A DNA stretch of 64,000 nt from Salinispora vitiensis (GTDB lineage: Bacteria; Actinomycetota; Actinomycetes; Mycobacteriales; Micromonosporaceae): the NCBI RefSeq assembly GCF_000378825.1, contig NZ_KB900388.1, forward strand, positions 1,363,947 to 1,427,946, given 5' to 3'. Positions 53,774 through 61,883 of the stretch are shown piece by piece. The stretch's first letter is position 1; every line of letters begins with the position of its first letter. The notes below the pieces were generated by a model that was given only the letters and a program-made list of their open reading frames with translations, was not told the DNA's origin and searched no databases. Both the position numbers and the translations under genes were made by a program.

Positions 53774-55027
53774 TCACAAGCTCCCGCAAAGCGCTAGTTC
53801 CGTCTGATATGGAAATGAGCCGGGCTGATAGCCGCACGATGGTTCCTCGGCCCAGATGTCGCCGGTCACCGCGTACGCCCGGGCCCGTGATCCGCCGCAG
53901 ACGGAGCGAAACTCGCAGACACCGCAGCGACCCTTCAACCGCTCTGGATCACGCAGCGCGGTGAGCAGCGTCGAATCCCGGTAGATGTCGCGGAGCGATC
54001 GCTGCCGCACGTTGCCCGCCGCTACCGGCAGGAAGCCGCTGGGGTGCACGTCGCCGCGGTGGGACACGAAGGCGAACCCGTTGCCGGCACTCACCCGTAG
54101 CGGCGCACGCCGGACCCGGCCGGCGGTACCGATCAAGCCGCGCGATTCGAGGTCGTCGCGCAGGCGCCGGTACAGCGGCCCGAGGCCGAGGAGGCGGACG
54201 TGGTCGTCGCCCCGCCGGGCCAGCACCTCGCGTTGTAGGCAGACCCGACGGAAGTGGTGCGCCTCGGTGGTCTTGACCGCGATGGTTTCACCGAGGTCGT
54301 ACAGCACGTTGAGCACGTCCTCGGTCTGGGCAGCGTCCAGGCTCCGCAGTGCCTGACCCCGTCCGGTCGGGACGAGGAAGAAGACGCTCCAGAGCTGGGC
54401 GCCGGAGTCGCGCACCTGGGCGGCCAGCTCCGCCAGATCGTGCACGTTATCCCGGGTCACGGTGCTGTTGATCTGCACCTTGAGGCCAAGGTCGGCGGCG
54501 TCCCGCCAGGCCCGCATGGTCAAGTCCCACACTCCGGGGACACCCCGGAAGCCGTCGTGTCCGGCGGCGGTGGCCGCGTCTAGGCTCAGCGAAACCGCTC
54601 GTGCCCCGGCAGCGTGCAGGGCGGCCAGCGCCGGGCGGGTGAGGGTGGGTGTGCCGGACGGTGAGACGGACACCGGCAGGCCGAGCTCGGTGCCGCGCCG
54701 GACCAACAGCTCCAGGTCGGGGCGCTGGAACGGGTCCCCACCCGTAACCACGAACAGCGGCGCGGGACGTCCGAACTCGGCCACCTGCATCATCAGTGCG
54801 GTGGCCTGTTCGGTGTTCAGCTCGGCTCGGTCCCGGTCGGGGCGGGCGGAGGCCCGGCAGTGCAGGCAGGCGAGCGGGCACGCCTGGGTGGCCTCCCAGA
54901 TCACGATGAAGGGACGTTCCCCCACGTTCTGCTTCGGGGCTCGCACCGGCGCCCCCGGTCTCCGGCGCGCTACCTGCTGCCGGTTCGTCCCGATCGGGCG
55001 CTGCCGCTCGGTCCGCGGTGGCATCAT
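53774..55027 (-). CDS. Radical SAM/SPASM enzyme
   Basis: A 417-residue radical SAM protein. The SAM-cluster Cys are 50, 54 and 57 (ATQACPLACLHCRAS), followed by FVVTGGDPFQRPDLELLV. The C-terminal SPASM-like region has CGVCEFRSVCGGSRARAYAV and a final EEPSC, enough for an auxiliary [4Fe-4S] cluster. The TIGR04053-like architecture recalls peptide-modifying and heme-pathway (AhbD/NirJ) enzymes; which of these applies is unclear. The start (tandem ATGATG at 55024-55027) overlaps the stop of the hemerythrin gene, so the two proteins are coupled. Confidence 0.88.
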   Translation of the reverse strand: MMPPRTERQRPIGTNRQQVARRRPGAPVRAPKQNVGERPFIVIWEATQACPLACLHCRASARPDRDRAELNTEQATALMMQVAEFGRPAPLFVVTGGDPFQRPDLELLVRRGTELGLPVSVSPSGTPTLTRPALAALHAAGARAVSLSLDAATAAGHDGFRGVPGVWDLTMRAWRDAADLGLKVQINSTVTRDNVHDLAELAAQVRDSGAQLWSVFFLVPTGRGQALRSLDAAQTEDVLNVLYDLGETIAVKTTEAHHFRRVCLQREVLARRGDDHVRLLGLGPLYRRLRDDLESRGLIGTAGRVRRAPLRVSAGNGFAFVSHRGDVHPSGFLPVAAGNVRQRSLRDIYRDSTLLTALRDPERLKGRCGVCEFRSVCGGSRARAYAVTGDIWAEEPSCGYQPGSFPYQTELALCGSL

Positions 55028-55476
55028 GCCTGTTGGCCCGCGGTGTCCGACTGTGGTGGGGTCAGCCGGTCCCAGGCAGACATCGGCAGCGCGATGACCG
55101 CGGCTGGGAACAGCCCGTGTTCCTCGTTGTCGATGTGCCGGTGCAGCCGATCCAGGGCACCCAGCACCGCTGGCCAGTCCGGTGCCGCACGGTCGACGGT
55201 ACTGAGGACCCCGTGGATGTCGTCGTGCTCGTCGCAGAGCTGCTCCACCGCTTCGGTGAGGCTGCCCTCGGCGCGCAGCTCGAGAAAGAGGCCGCGTTCC
55301 TCGGTCTCGGTGTGCGGCATCAGCAACGTAAGCAGGTCGTCGAGGAGGTCAACCCGGTTGTCCGCGCCCGCCGTGATCGCCGTACGCAGCCGTCCGGCGG
55401 CGTTGGCGATCGCCTCGTGTTCGGCGGTCAGTTGCCCGATCAGCGGGAACTCCCGACAACCGCAGTAGTTACACAT
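55024..55476 (-). CDS. Hemerythrin-domain protein with an N-terminal Cys cluster
   Basis: A 150-residue four-helix hemerythrin-like protein. Iron-ligand His/Glu are visible in LTAEHEAI, LLMPHTETEERGLF, CDEHDDIHGVL and LHRHIDNEEHGLF. Before the fold stands the segment MCNYCGCREFPLIG with three Cys at positions 2, 5 and 7, unusual for a plain hemerythrin. GGGAGG precedes the ATG. Oxygen, nitric oxide or peroxide sensing/handling is the expected role. The following radical SAM gene overlaps by four bases. Confidence 0.9.
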   Translation of the reverse strand: MCNYCGCREFPLIGQLTAEHEAIANAAGRLRTAITAGADNRVDLLDDLLTLLMPHTETEERGLFLELRAEGSLTEAVEQLCDEHDDIHGVLSTVDRAAPDWPAVLGALDRLHRHIDNEEHGLFPAAVIALPMSAWDRLTPPQSDTAGQQA

Positions 55477-55882
55477 GATCCGACCTCCCGACCGTGATGT
55501 GGGGAATACATCTATCTTGCCCGGATAAACCCGGAGCGCCTAGGGCCGTTTGACCTGTCCCGCCGGAGACAGGTCCCGGACACCCGGACTCGACGGCCGG
55601 CCTGCCCCGGACGAGCGCCGCAGCCAGGCCATCTCCGCCACGATCACACTCATCGACGCTGGCTCCCGCGCCTCTCCGCTCCCGCGCCTCTCGGCTCCCA
55701 CGTCGGTGGCCCTAGGAAGCCTGACCCGACGACCGCCCAACTCGCCAGGGTCGATCGCCCTAGTGGACCGACGGGATCGCCGTTGCGACCCGTACGCTGC
55801 GCGATTGAACATCGATGCTGGACGAAGTTCCGGGCCAAGCTCAACGCCGCCCGCCGCCAGCCCGAGGGTAGAGTGCAGCCCC
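55477..55882. other. Intergenic stretch with no supported gene
   Basis: These 406 bases separate the hemerythrin operon from the SWIM gene. Open frames exist on both strands but show no family similarity, no ribosome binding site and arginine/serine/proline-rich compositional sequence. Promoters for both flanking units must lie here. Confidence 0.6.
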
Positions 55883-56737
55883 GTGGCGGTCCGAATTGAT
55901 GTTCAGGCGTTCCATGACTCCGTTCCCTCCGCCGTACGCGAGGCGTCGGCCCGACTACTCTCCACCGATGGTGTCGGAGACCTGGAACTGACCGGTGGCG
56001 GCATCCAGGCCGTGGTCCATGACCGCGGTAACGCCGTGCAACCATGGGTGGGCATCGTTGCCGGCAACTTCACCGGTGAGTGCGACTGCGGCATAGCCGG
56101 CGAACACCTCTGCGCGCATGCGGTCGCAGTCGCGTTAACCGCCTTCGACAACGACGTCGCCTTCTCCGGTGCTGCCACCCCACCCAGCGCCGTCCCGGTG
56201 CCACCCGACCACGAGGACTACCTGCGGGCGGCGCAACGGCTGGCGCCCCGCCAGCTGGCCAACCTCGTCGCGGGGCACGCGGTCCGCGACCGCCTCTTCG
56301 CCACCCGGCTGCTGACCGAGGCCAACATGCTGCACGGCGCGGATCACACGGGGCTGCAGGACTTCCAGGCCGTCCTCCGTGACGCCTCGAACGCAACCAC
56401 CGGCAGGTGGGAGATCTCCGACGTGGAGGCCGCTGGTCACCGCCTGGCCGCCGAGGTCGAGATCTTGTGCGCTCGGCCTGCCAGTCTTGCCATCCTCGAC
56501 CTGGTCGAGGAGGCCATCCTCGTCTGGGATGACCTCTCCGGACACCTCCGCGACGCCTACCACATCGCCCGGACCGAACCGGAGGAGATCACCGATCCGC
56601 TCCTATGTGCCCACCGCGACCTGTGCGACAGCCTCGACCTCGACCCGGAGGAAATTACCGACCGGCTGAACCGGCTCGTCGAACGCTGCCACTACGAACT
56701 GGACATCAGCGGGTACCTCGGCCTCCCCCGCGGGTAG
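55883..56737 (+). CDS. SWIM zinc-finger protein
   Basis: A 284-residue protein with one SWIM motif near residues 65-85, GECDCGIAGEHLCAHAVAVA (CxC...CxH), then a helical domain without recognised catalysis (RLAPRQLANLVAGHAVRDRL, LDLVEEAILVWDDLSGHLRD). SWIM proteins bind DNA or partner proteins, often beside SNF2 helicases, but none is near. The GTG at 55883 is a guess placed shortly before similarity begins; the ATG-led frame upstream looks non-coding. Acidic C-terminus. Confidence 0.75.
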   Translation: MAVRIDVQAFHDSVPSAVREASARLLSTDGVGDLELTGGGIQAVVHDRGNAVQPWVGIVAGNFTGECDCGIAGEHLCAHAVAVALTAFDNDVAFSGAATPPSAVPVPPDHEDYLRAAQRLAPRQLANLVAGHAVRDRLFATRLLTEANMLHGADHTGLQDFQAVLRDASNATTGRWEISDVEAAGHRLAAEVEILCARPASLAILDLVEEAILVWDDLSGHLRDAYHIARTEPEEITDPLLCAHRDLCDSLDLDPEEITDRLNRLVERCHYELDISGYLGLPRG

Positions 56738-56773
56738 GCCCCGCCAGGTCACCACGCTGGGGCTCGTCGGGAG

Positions 56774-57775
56774 TCAAGCTTCAGGTGGGGCTGCGCCAAC
56801 CGCCGCGCGGCGGAACCGCGTCGCGAGGCGCTCGAACGCCGCCGCGAGTTCGGCTCCGTCGATCACCTCGAGGTCGAGGTCGAGCTGTGTCAGCCACAGC
56901 GCGAGCCGATCGGGACGGTCGGCACCCAGCTCGACCTGGCAGGTGAAGTCGTCAACCACCTCGATGCCGACCGGGATGCGGAGCTTCGCGGCGACGGTGG
57001 CGGCGGGAGCATGTACGAGCACTCGGGCGCGGTACGTCCAGGCCGCCTTGCTGACCCGCCCGACGACGTACTCGACGACGTTGTCCGTCGGGATCACACG
57101 CGGTCGAAACCGTACCCCCGTCGGTGTGTGCACAGTCATGCGGTCAACCCGGAAGACCCGCCAGTCGTCCCGGTCGAGATCCCAGGCGAGTAGGTACCAG
57201 AGCGACCCCCAGCTCACCAGCCGTTGCGGCTCGGCATGGCGAACCCCTTCGTTGCCGCCCGGCTTGGTGTAGCCGAAGCGAAGCCGTTCCTGGCCGCGGA
57301 TCGCGGCAGCGACCGCGCCGAGAACCGACAGATCCAGCGGCGGCCGTGCCCCCGGAACAACGCTCGTCGCCTCCCGCACCGCCGCAACGCGCCGACGGAG
57401 GCGCGCGGGCAGCACCTGCTCCAGCTTCGCGAGCGCGGTAAGCGATGTCTCCTCGACACCGAGCCGTTGGGTCGCGACCGCACCCAGCCCGACCGCGACC
57501 GCCACCGCCTCGTCGTCGTCAAGCAGCAGTGGGGGCATCGCCGTACCGGCGGCCAGTCGGTACCCACCCGCGATGCCCGGGCGCGCGACCACGGGATAGC
57601 CGAGCGACCGCAGTTTGGCGACGTCGGCGCGGACCGTCCTCGTACTCACTTTCAACCGGCCGGCGAGCTCGGCGCTCGTCCAGTCACGCTTGAGCTGAAG
57701 CAGGGACAGCAGTTCGAGCAGGCGGGCCGAGGTCTCCAACACGTCCCCGATCATGTCAGCGATCGCGGAAACCAT
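56774..57775 (-). CDS. WYL-domain transcriptional regulator
   Basis: A 333-residue YafY-type regulator: N-terminal winged helix (RLLELLSLLQLKRDWTSAEL, VSTRTVRADVAKLRSLGYPV), WYL domain around residues 155-230 (RLRFGYTKPGGNEG, LVSWGSLWYLLAWDLDRDDW, FRVDRMTVHTPTGVRF), and a C-terminal WCX domain. WYL domains sense nucleic-acid or metabolite ligands. Start either ATG 57775 or ATG 57754. It ends near the SWIM gene (convergent). Confidence 0.88.
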   Translation of the reverse strand: MVSAIADMIGDVLETSARLLELLSLLQLKRDWTSAELAGRLKVSTRTVRADVAKLRSLGYPVVARPGIAGGYRLAAGTAMPPLLLDDDEAVAVAVGLGAVATQRLGVEETSLTALAKLEQVLPARLRRRVAAVREATSVVPGARPPLDLSVLGAVAAAIRGQERLRFGYTKPGGNEGVRHAEPQRLVSWGSLWYLLAWDLDRDDWRVFRVDRMTVHTPTGVRFRPRVIPTDNVVEYVVGRVSKAAWTYRARVLVHAPAATVAAKLRIPVGIEVVDDFTCQVELGADRPDRLALWLTQLDLDLEVIDGAELAAAFERLATRFRRAAVGAAPPEA

Positions 57776-57804
57776 CCTGCCGCATTAGGAGAACACCCCC
57801 TCGG

Positions 57805-58122
57805 TCAGTGCGCCCGGATCTCCCAGGCCGGTAGCCGAGGCTCATCGTTGTACACAATGATATCGACATGATCGATCGGATGAACCGTGGCGAAGTAGAG
57901 CTCCTGAGAAGGAAGGTAACGTTCCCGCCAGCGTCGTTCGATATCAGCCCGGGATGACACCCCGCCCGCGCGGATCACGGCACGATCCATGGTCTTGTCG
58001 CGGGCTGTCGACACGAAGACGCGCAGGTCCCACCGGTCGATCAATTCTGGGCGCAGGAGGAAGATGCCGTCGAAGAGCAGCACGGCGTCGACGGGGGCGG
58101 TCATGACCGGCGGGGACAGCAC
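57805..58122 (-). pseudogene. Truncated duplicate of the uridine-kinase-like gene
   Basis: The minus strand encodes VMTAPVDAVLLFDGIFLLRP through RWRERYLPSQELYFATVHPI, matching the C-terminal half of the intact gene at 61884-62621. The N-terminal half with its P-loop is missing. Similarity ends abruptly near 58122, where an ArsR fragment begins. An ATG-led frame remains, but it could not bind ATP. Parts are nearly identical to the intact copy (see the repeat entries). Confidence 0.88.
58004..58122. repeat. Near-identical direct repeat, copy 1
   Basis: About 119 bases match 62145-62263 with a single difference that I can see, in the same orientation, inside the truncated and intact uridine-kinase sequences. 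Flanking parts of the two genes differ by about 15 percent. Confidence 0.88.
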
Positions 58123-58214
58123 CACAGGTCGAGTAGATGTCGCCGGGTCGGATCAGCTAGTGCGAAGAGAACGCTGTCGACGACATCGGGTTCGCCACGA
58201 CGTTCTGTCGTCAC
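58121..58214 (-). pseudogene. N-terminal fragment of an ArsR-family regulator
   Basis: From the GTG at 58214 the minus strand reads VTTERRGEPDVVDSVLFALA then DPTRRHLLDLW, the standard first helices of an ArsR regulator, and stops being ArsR-like where the kinase fragment begins. The start overlaps the AHSA1 remnant stop by four bases (GTGA), the normal AHSA1-ArsR operon junction, so the kinase fragment has replaced the rest of the regulator. Confidence 0.75.
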
Positions 58215-58486
58215 ACAGATGCCTCAGCGCGCTTCTTGAACGCGTCGAAGACCTGAGGCCAACCATTGTCTTTGTTCTTCAGGGCCTCACTGCGCTGCTC
58301 CTCGGCGGCGGCCAGCGCGGCGAAGCCGCTCGCCACCACACGGAGTCGGGTCTTGTCACCCTCGGCGGACAGGGTGAACTCGACCAGGGTGCTGTTGTCC
58401 TCGCGTAGATCCGCGCCGGGGAACGCACTCGCCCACCGGTACGCCACGTAGGTCGGTGGCTGCACCAGCACGGTCCACGCCACTCG
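58211..58486 (-). pseudogene. C-terminal fragment of an AHSA1/SRPBCC protein
   Basis: Sequence RVAWTVLVQPPTYVAYRWAS, EDNSTLVEFTLSAEGDKTRL and RVVASGFAAL is the C-terminal half of an AHSA1 protein, ending KNKDNGWPQVFDAFKKRA. The N-terminal strand and helices are missing, and the gene upstream abuts at 58498. Not expected to fold alone. Confidence 0.75.
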
Positions 58487-58497
58487 ATGGGCTGCCG

Positions 58498-58980
58498 TCA
58501 CCGCAGACGTGGACCACCCGTTACGCCATAGAACCAATGCTGATCGGTCGAGGGCACCGCTGGTAGCTGATCCTGGATCAAACTCTCGATCGCCTCGGCG
58601 AGATCGGCGACCACCTCGCCGGCTATCTGCTCATGCCCCCGCAGGAAGTAGGGCTCACCGTCGATCAGATAGCGCTGAGCGGCCTCCGCAGCGGTGACGA
58701 CCCCACACCCGCGAAGCCGGCGTCCTGCCGTCGCGACAATCGAACGAACGTGGTCCCGCTGCTCGGTGTCCCACTCCTCAAAATCTAAGGCGAAGAACTG
58801 GTTGGAGCCGACCCGTACCTGGATGCGGAGGTCTTCCACCGCCGCATCGGCCCGTGCTGGGCGCTGTCCGGGCGCGAGCTCCCCATGCACCAGAGTGGCT
58901 TCCAAGAGCAAAATCGCAAGGCTGACGTCGTAGGCCCAGAACCATCGGCCCCCAAATCCAACCGGCACTGTCCTGCTCAC
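58498..58980 (-). CDS. Conserved-looking protein of unknown function, coupled to a two-component system
   Basis: A 160-residue soluble protein starting at the GTG at 58980, which overlaps the regulator stop (GTGA). Parts: VGFGGRWFWAYDVSLAILLL, VRVGSNQFFALDFEEWDTEQ, IAGEVVADLAEAIESLIQDQ. No family recognised. Its position as the fourth gene of an unbroken overlapping chain suggests it is an output or partner of the system. Confidence 0.7.
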   Translation of the reverse strand: MSRTVPVGFGGRWFWAYDVSLAILLLEATLVHGELAPGQRPARADAAVEDLRIQVRVGSNQFFALDFEEWDTEQRDHVRSIVATAGRRLRGCGVVTAAEAAQRYLIDGEPYFLRGHEQIAGEVVADLAEAIESLIQDQLPAVPSTDQHWFYGVTGGPRLR

Positions 58981-59666
58981 TCCATGCCCTTTCGTTCGTG
59001 TCGCCATTCTTCGCGAGCCTGGTGAACCAGGATCGCCACCTGCACGCGATTCGCGCAATCCAGCTTCGCCATGATCCGGGAGACGTACACCTTGACCGTT
59101 GCCACGCTCAAGAACAGGTCGCCACTGATCTCAGCGTTCGACTTGCCCGCGGCCACCCCCTCGGCGACCTCCCGTTCCCGCTCGGTCAGGTGCGCCAACG
59201 CGGCCCGGGCGATAATCAACTGATCACAGCGCTCGTCGTTGCCCACCCCCTGAACCACGTAGTCGATCAGTCGCTCGACCACGGCCGGAGCGAGCATCGA
59301 CTCCCCCGCCGCCACAGCACGCACCGAATCCTGGATCTGCCGCGGTGGCATGTCCTTGAGCAGGAACCCATTGGCACCAGCCCGCAGCGCCCGCAGGATG
59401 TGTTCGTCGGTGTTAAAAGTGGTCAGCACGATCACCGCTGGCGGCTCGTCGAACGATCGCACCGCCGCGGTGGCGGACAGACCGTCCAGACCCGGCATCC
59501 GAATGTCCATCAGCACCACGTCCGGGCGTAGCCGCTGGGCGACAGCGACCGCATCGGTGCCGTCCGCCGCCTCGGCCACCACCTCGATGTCCTCGGCCGC
59601 GCTGAGCACCGCCGACAGTCCGACCCGAACCAGCGCGTCGTCGTCCACCACCAGCACCTTGATCAC
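58977..59666 (-). CDS. NarL/FixJ-family response regulator
   Basis: A 229-residue regulator: KVLVVDDDALVRVGLSAVLS, acceptor Asp in DVVLMDIRMPGLDGLSATA, Lys in GFLLKDMPPRQ; HTH LTEREREVAEGVAAGKSNAE and VATVKVYVSRIMAKLDCANR. GTG start overlaps the kinase stop by four bases. Partner of the kinase directly upstream. Confidence 0.93.
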   Translation of the reverse strand: MIKVLVVDDDALVRVGLSAVLSAAEDIEVVAEAADGTDAVAVAQRLRPDVVLMDIRMPGLDGLSATAAVRSFDEPPAVIVLTTFNTDEHILRALRAGANGFLLKDMPPRQIQDSVRAVAAGESMLAPAVVERLIDYVVQGVGNDERCDQLIIARAALAHLTEREREVAEGVAAGKSNAEISGDLFLSVATVKVYVSRIMAKLDCANRVQVAILVHQAREEWRHERKGME

Positions 59667-60820
59667 GCCGGCCACGGTAGCCACGCCTCCAGCTGGAACA
59701 CGACTCGCCCTTCCGGAACACGCCGCATGCCGTACGACAATCGGCCACCGGCCAGCGCGACCCGCTCCGCCAGCCCGAGAAGACCGGTGTGGCTGCCGGG
59801 AACTGGTGCGCCACCCCGGCTGGCCAGGGCGTTGCGCAGCCGTACCCGGACCTCCCGCGCGCCGGCGCGCTCCAGCAGAATCTCAACGGGCCGACCCGGC
59901 GCGTGCTTGCGCGCATTCGTCAAGCCCTCCTGAACCAACCGATAGATCGTCCTGCCGACAAGTTCGGATGGATCGCCGGTAGCTCGAAAATCGACCCGGA
60001 TCTCGGTGCCGGTGGCCCGCGCCTCGGCGACGAGCCGGGCGAGATCGGCAATTCCCGGCTGCGGGCGCAGTCCGTCGGTGTCGGTGCCGGCACGCAGCAC
60101 GCCGAGGATCTCCCGGAGATCCTCGAGCGCTCGATGCGACTGCAGCCGAATGCCCGTCACGGACTCCGCGACGCCGGGCGGCAGATCGGAACGGACCTCC
60201 AGCGCGCCGGCCTGCAGGCTCACCAGCGAGATGCGGTGCGCCAGTACGTCGTGCATCTCCCCGGCGATCCGCTGCCGTTCCTGCCCGCGCAACCGCTCGG
60301 CCCGCTCCTGCGCCTCGTCTTCGGCCCGCTCGGCCCGCTCGTACAACCCCGCGATCGCCTCGTACCGGGCCCGGGTGATGCTGCCCGCCGCCAGCACGAG
60401 CGACATCAACGCCACGTAGAGGATATTGGTGTTGAAGGCGCTCAGCGCGGGAGCCGGAAGCAGTACCGAGTAGGGGACGTAGATCAACAGGCTGGCCCCG
60501 AACGTCGCCGCCCTAGTGGACCAGCTGCGGAGCGCGCTGACCGTGTAGACGGCGATCAACACCGCGACGATCACCAGATCGGTGACGGTGAGCAGCAGGG
60601 CGAGCAGCACCGTGACGGCGACCGGATACCGCCGCCGGAACCACAGTGCGACGGTGCCGAGCACCGCCAGGCCAAATGCCGCGTTCAACGCATCCCCGGT
60701 GAGCTGGCCACCTTGCTCGGCCGAACCGGCGATGGCCAGCGCGCCCAACGCCGAGACCGCCATCAGAGCGAGGTCGGTGAGGCGGTCCCGGACCGGAGTG
60801 GCCGGACGGGGAACGGTCAC
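59663..60820 (-). CDS. Sensor histidine kinase with multi-helix membrane domain
   Basis: A 385-residue kinase: five or six helices in residues 15-165 (LALMAVSALGALAIAGSA; AAFGLAVLGTVALWF; VTVLLALLLTVTDLVIVAVL; ASLLIYVPYSVLLPAPAL; NILYVALMSLVLAAGSI), a charged coiled coil (ERAERAEDEAQERAERLRGQ), HisKA_3 motif IAGEMHDVLAHRISLVSLQA, and HATPase (VQEGLTNARKHAPG, HTGLLGLAERVALAGG). GTG at 60820 overlaps the stop of the upstream membrane-protein gene. Confidence 0.9.
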   Translation of the reverse strand: MTVPRPATPVRDRLTDLALMAVSALGALAIAGSAEQGGQLTGDALNAAFGLAVLGTVALWFRRRYPVAVTVLLALLLTVTDLVIVAVLIAVYTVSALRSWSTRAATFGASLLIYVPYSVLLPAPALSAFNTNILYVALMSLVLAAGSITRARYEAIAGLYERAERAEDEAQERAERLRGQERQRIAGEMHDVLAHRISLVSLQAGALEVRSDLPPGVAESVTGIRLQSHRALEDLREILGVLRAGTDTDGLRPQPGIADLARLVAEARATGTEIRVDFRATGDPSELVGRTIYRLVQEGLTNARKHAPGRPVEILLERAGAREVRVRLRNALASRGGAPVPGSHTGLLGLAERVALAGGRLSYGMRRVPEGRVVFQLEAWLPWPA

Positions 60821-61569
60821 GACTGGACGAGCGGGCGCCAGAACTGATGCACACCCTCGTCCCGAATGACGTAACCCATCTTTTCCAGCGCCGCGCTGAG
60901 GGCGTGGATCTCGCGGTGCGCCTTGCTCTTCAGCGCCGACTGCCGGGCCGCGAGCACGTCGTTGGCGACGGCCGGCAGTTCCGGGGTGGCGGCCGTCCAG
61001 GATCGGAAGAGGTCGGCGTACGGATCGTTGTCGTGCCAGGGGTAGCCGTGCCGGCGGAACCCAGCGGCGATTGCCGCCTGCGGCGCCTGGTGTCGGTCCC
61101 GGACCAGCTGGCACGACCGCTGGTCGAGGACCACGAGCTTCTTGCCGTCCAGGAACACCGCCGACACCCGGTCGCGGGCGAAGGTACGGGTGTGGTCGCC
61201 CTTCGTAACCCGCAGCTCGGCATCGTTGATCGTCACCCGCAGCGACTCACTCATCGCGACAAACGCCGTCACCAACGCGAGCACGAGCCAGATGGCGAGG
61301 TTCACGGCAACCTTCCACGGCTTGTCGATCCCGCCAACGAGCCAAAAGATCGGCTTGAGCGGCAGTGCCCTCTCCCAGCTCAACATCCACCGAGCCAGCG
61401 GCGGAAGTGAGAGGCCGACCAGGAGCACCAACCCGGGCAGGCCCAGGAACAGGGCAAGCCGGTCGGACAGGGGAGCCATCAGAACCGTCTGTCCACCGCC
61501 ACTACCGGGACTGGCACGAGGACCGTCACGGAACTCGTTGATGGCCATTTCGCACGCCTTCCGACTCAT
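60817..61569 (-). CDS. Two-helix membrane protein (YqeB-like), first gene of the two-component chain
   Basis: A 250-residue protein with two membrane helices (LALFLGLPGLVLLVGLSLPP; VAVNLAIWLVLALVTAFVAM) and a cytoplasmic domain containing a PH-like beta segment (LRVTINDAELRVTKGDHTRT, AVFLDGKKLVVLDQ) followed by helices. The arrangement recalls YqeB-family membrane proteins, from memory. ATG 61569 follows GAGGTG; ATG 61548 also has a GGAAGG. Overlap with the kinase suggests it is a sensor partner. Confidence 0.75.
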   Translation of the reverse strand: MSRKACEMAINEFRDGPRASPGSGGGQTVLMAPLSDRLALFLGLPGLVLLVGLSLPPLARWMLSWERALPLKPIFWLVGGIDKPWKVAVNLAIWLVLALVTAFVAMSESLRVTINDAELRVTKGDHTRTFARDRVSAVFLDGKKLVVLDQRSCQLVRDRHQAPQAAIAAGFRRHGYPWHDNDPYADLFRSWTAATPELPAVANDVLAARQSALKSKAHREIHALSAALEKMGYVIRDEGVHQFWRPLVQS

Positions 61570-61883
61570 CGGGCACCTCAGATACGACCCGGCTCGACCT
61601 TCACGCTAATCGGCGATCGGCGGGCCGCACCAGTAGCCGATGGTTGAGATCGCGTCTGCTCGTCAAGACCATCGACAACTACCGGATCAAGCCTTTGACC
61701 TGCAGTTTTCCGAGAACCGGCGAACCGGGCCGCGCCCCCAGCCGGCCTGTTTACCTTCGTCTAAATGTTTGCCGCCTTCGGGCAGAGCAGCACCACCGTC
61801 ACATCGCCCCTTATCACCGTGCGGAGCCGATCCGGGGAGTAGGCCACTGGGTTGCTGCGGTAGGGCGGTGCCCAGCCCGTCGC
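61570..61883. other. Intergenic stretch with no supported gene
   Basis: The 314 bases between the end of the uridine-kinase-like gene and the start of the YqeB-like gene hold no recognisable protein or structured RNA; the promoter of the four-gene two-component chain must lie near 61570-61650. Confidence 0.6.

Noticed and set aside
55540..55882. Minus- or plus-strand small ORFs before the SWIM gene
   Set aside because: Arg/Ser-rich translations without start signals; judged non-coding.
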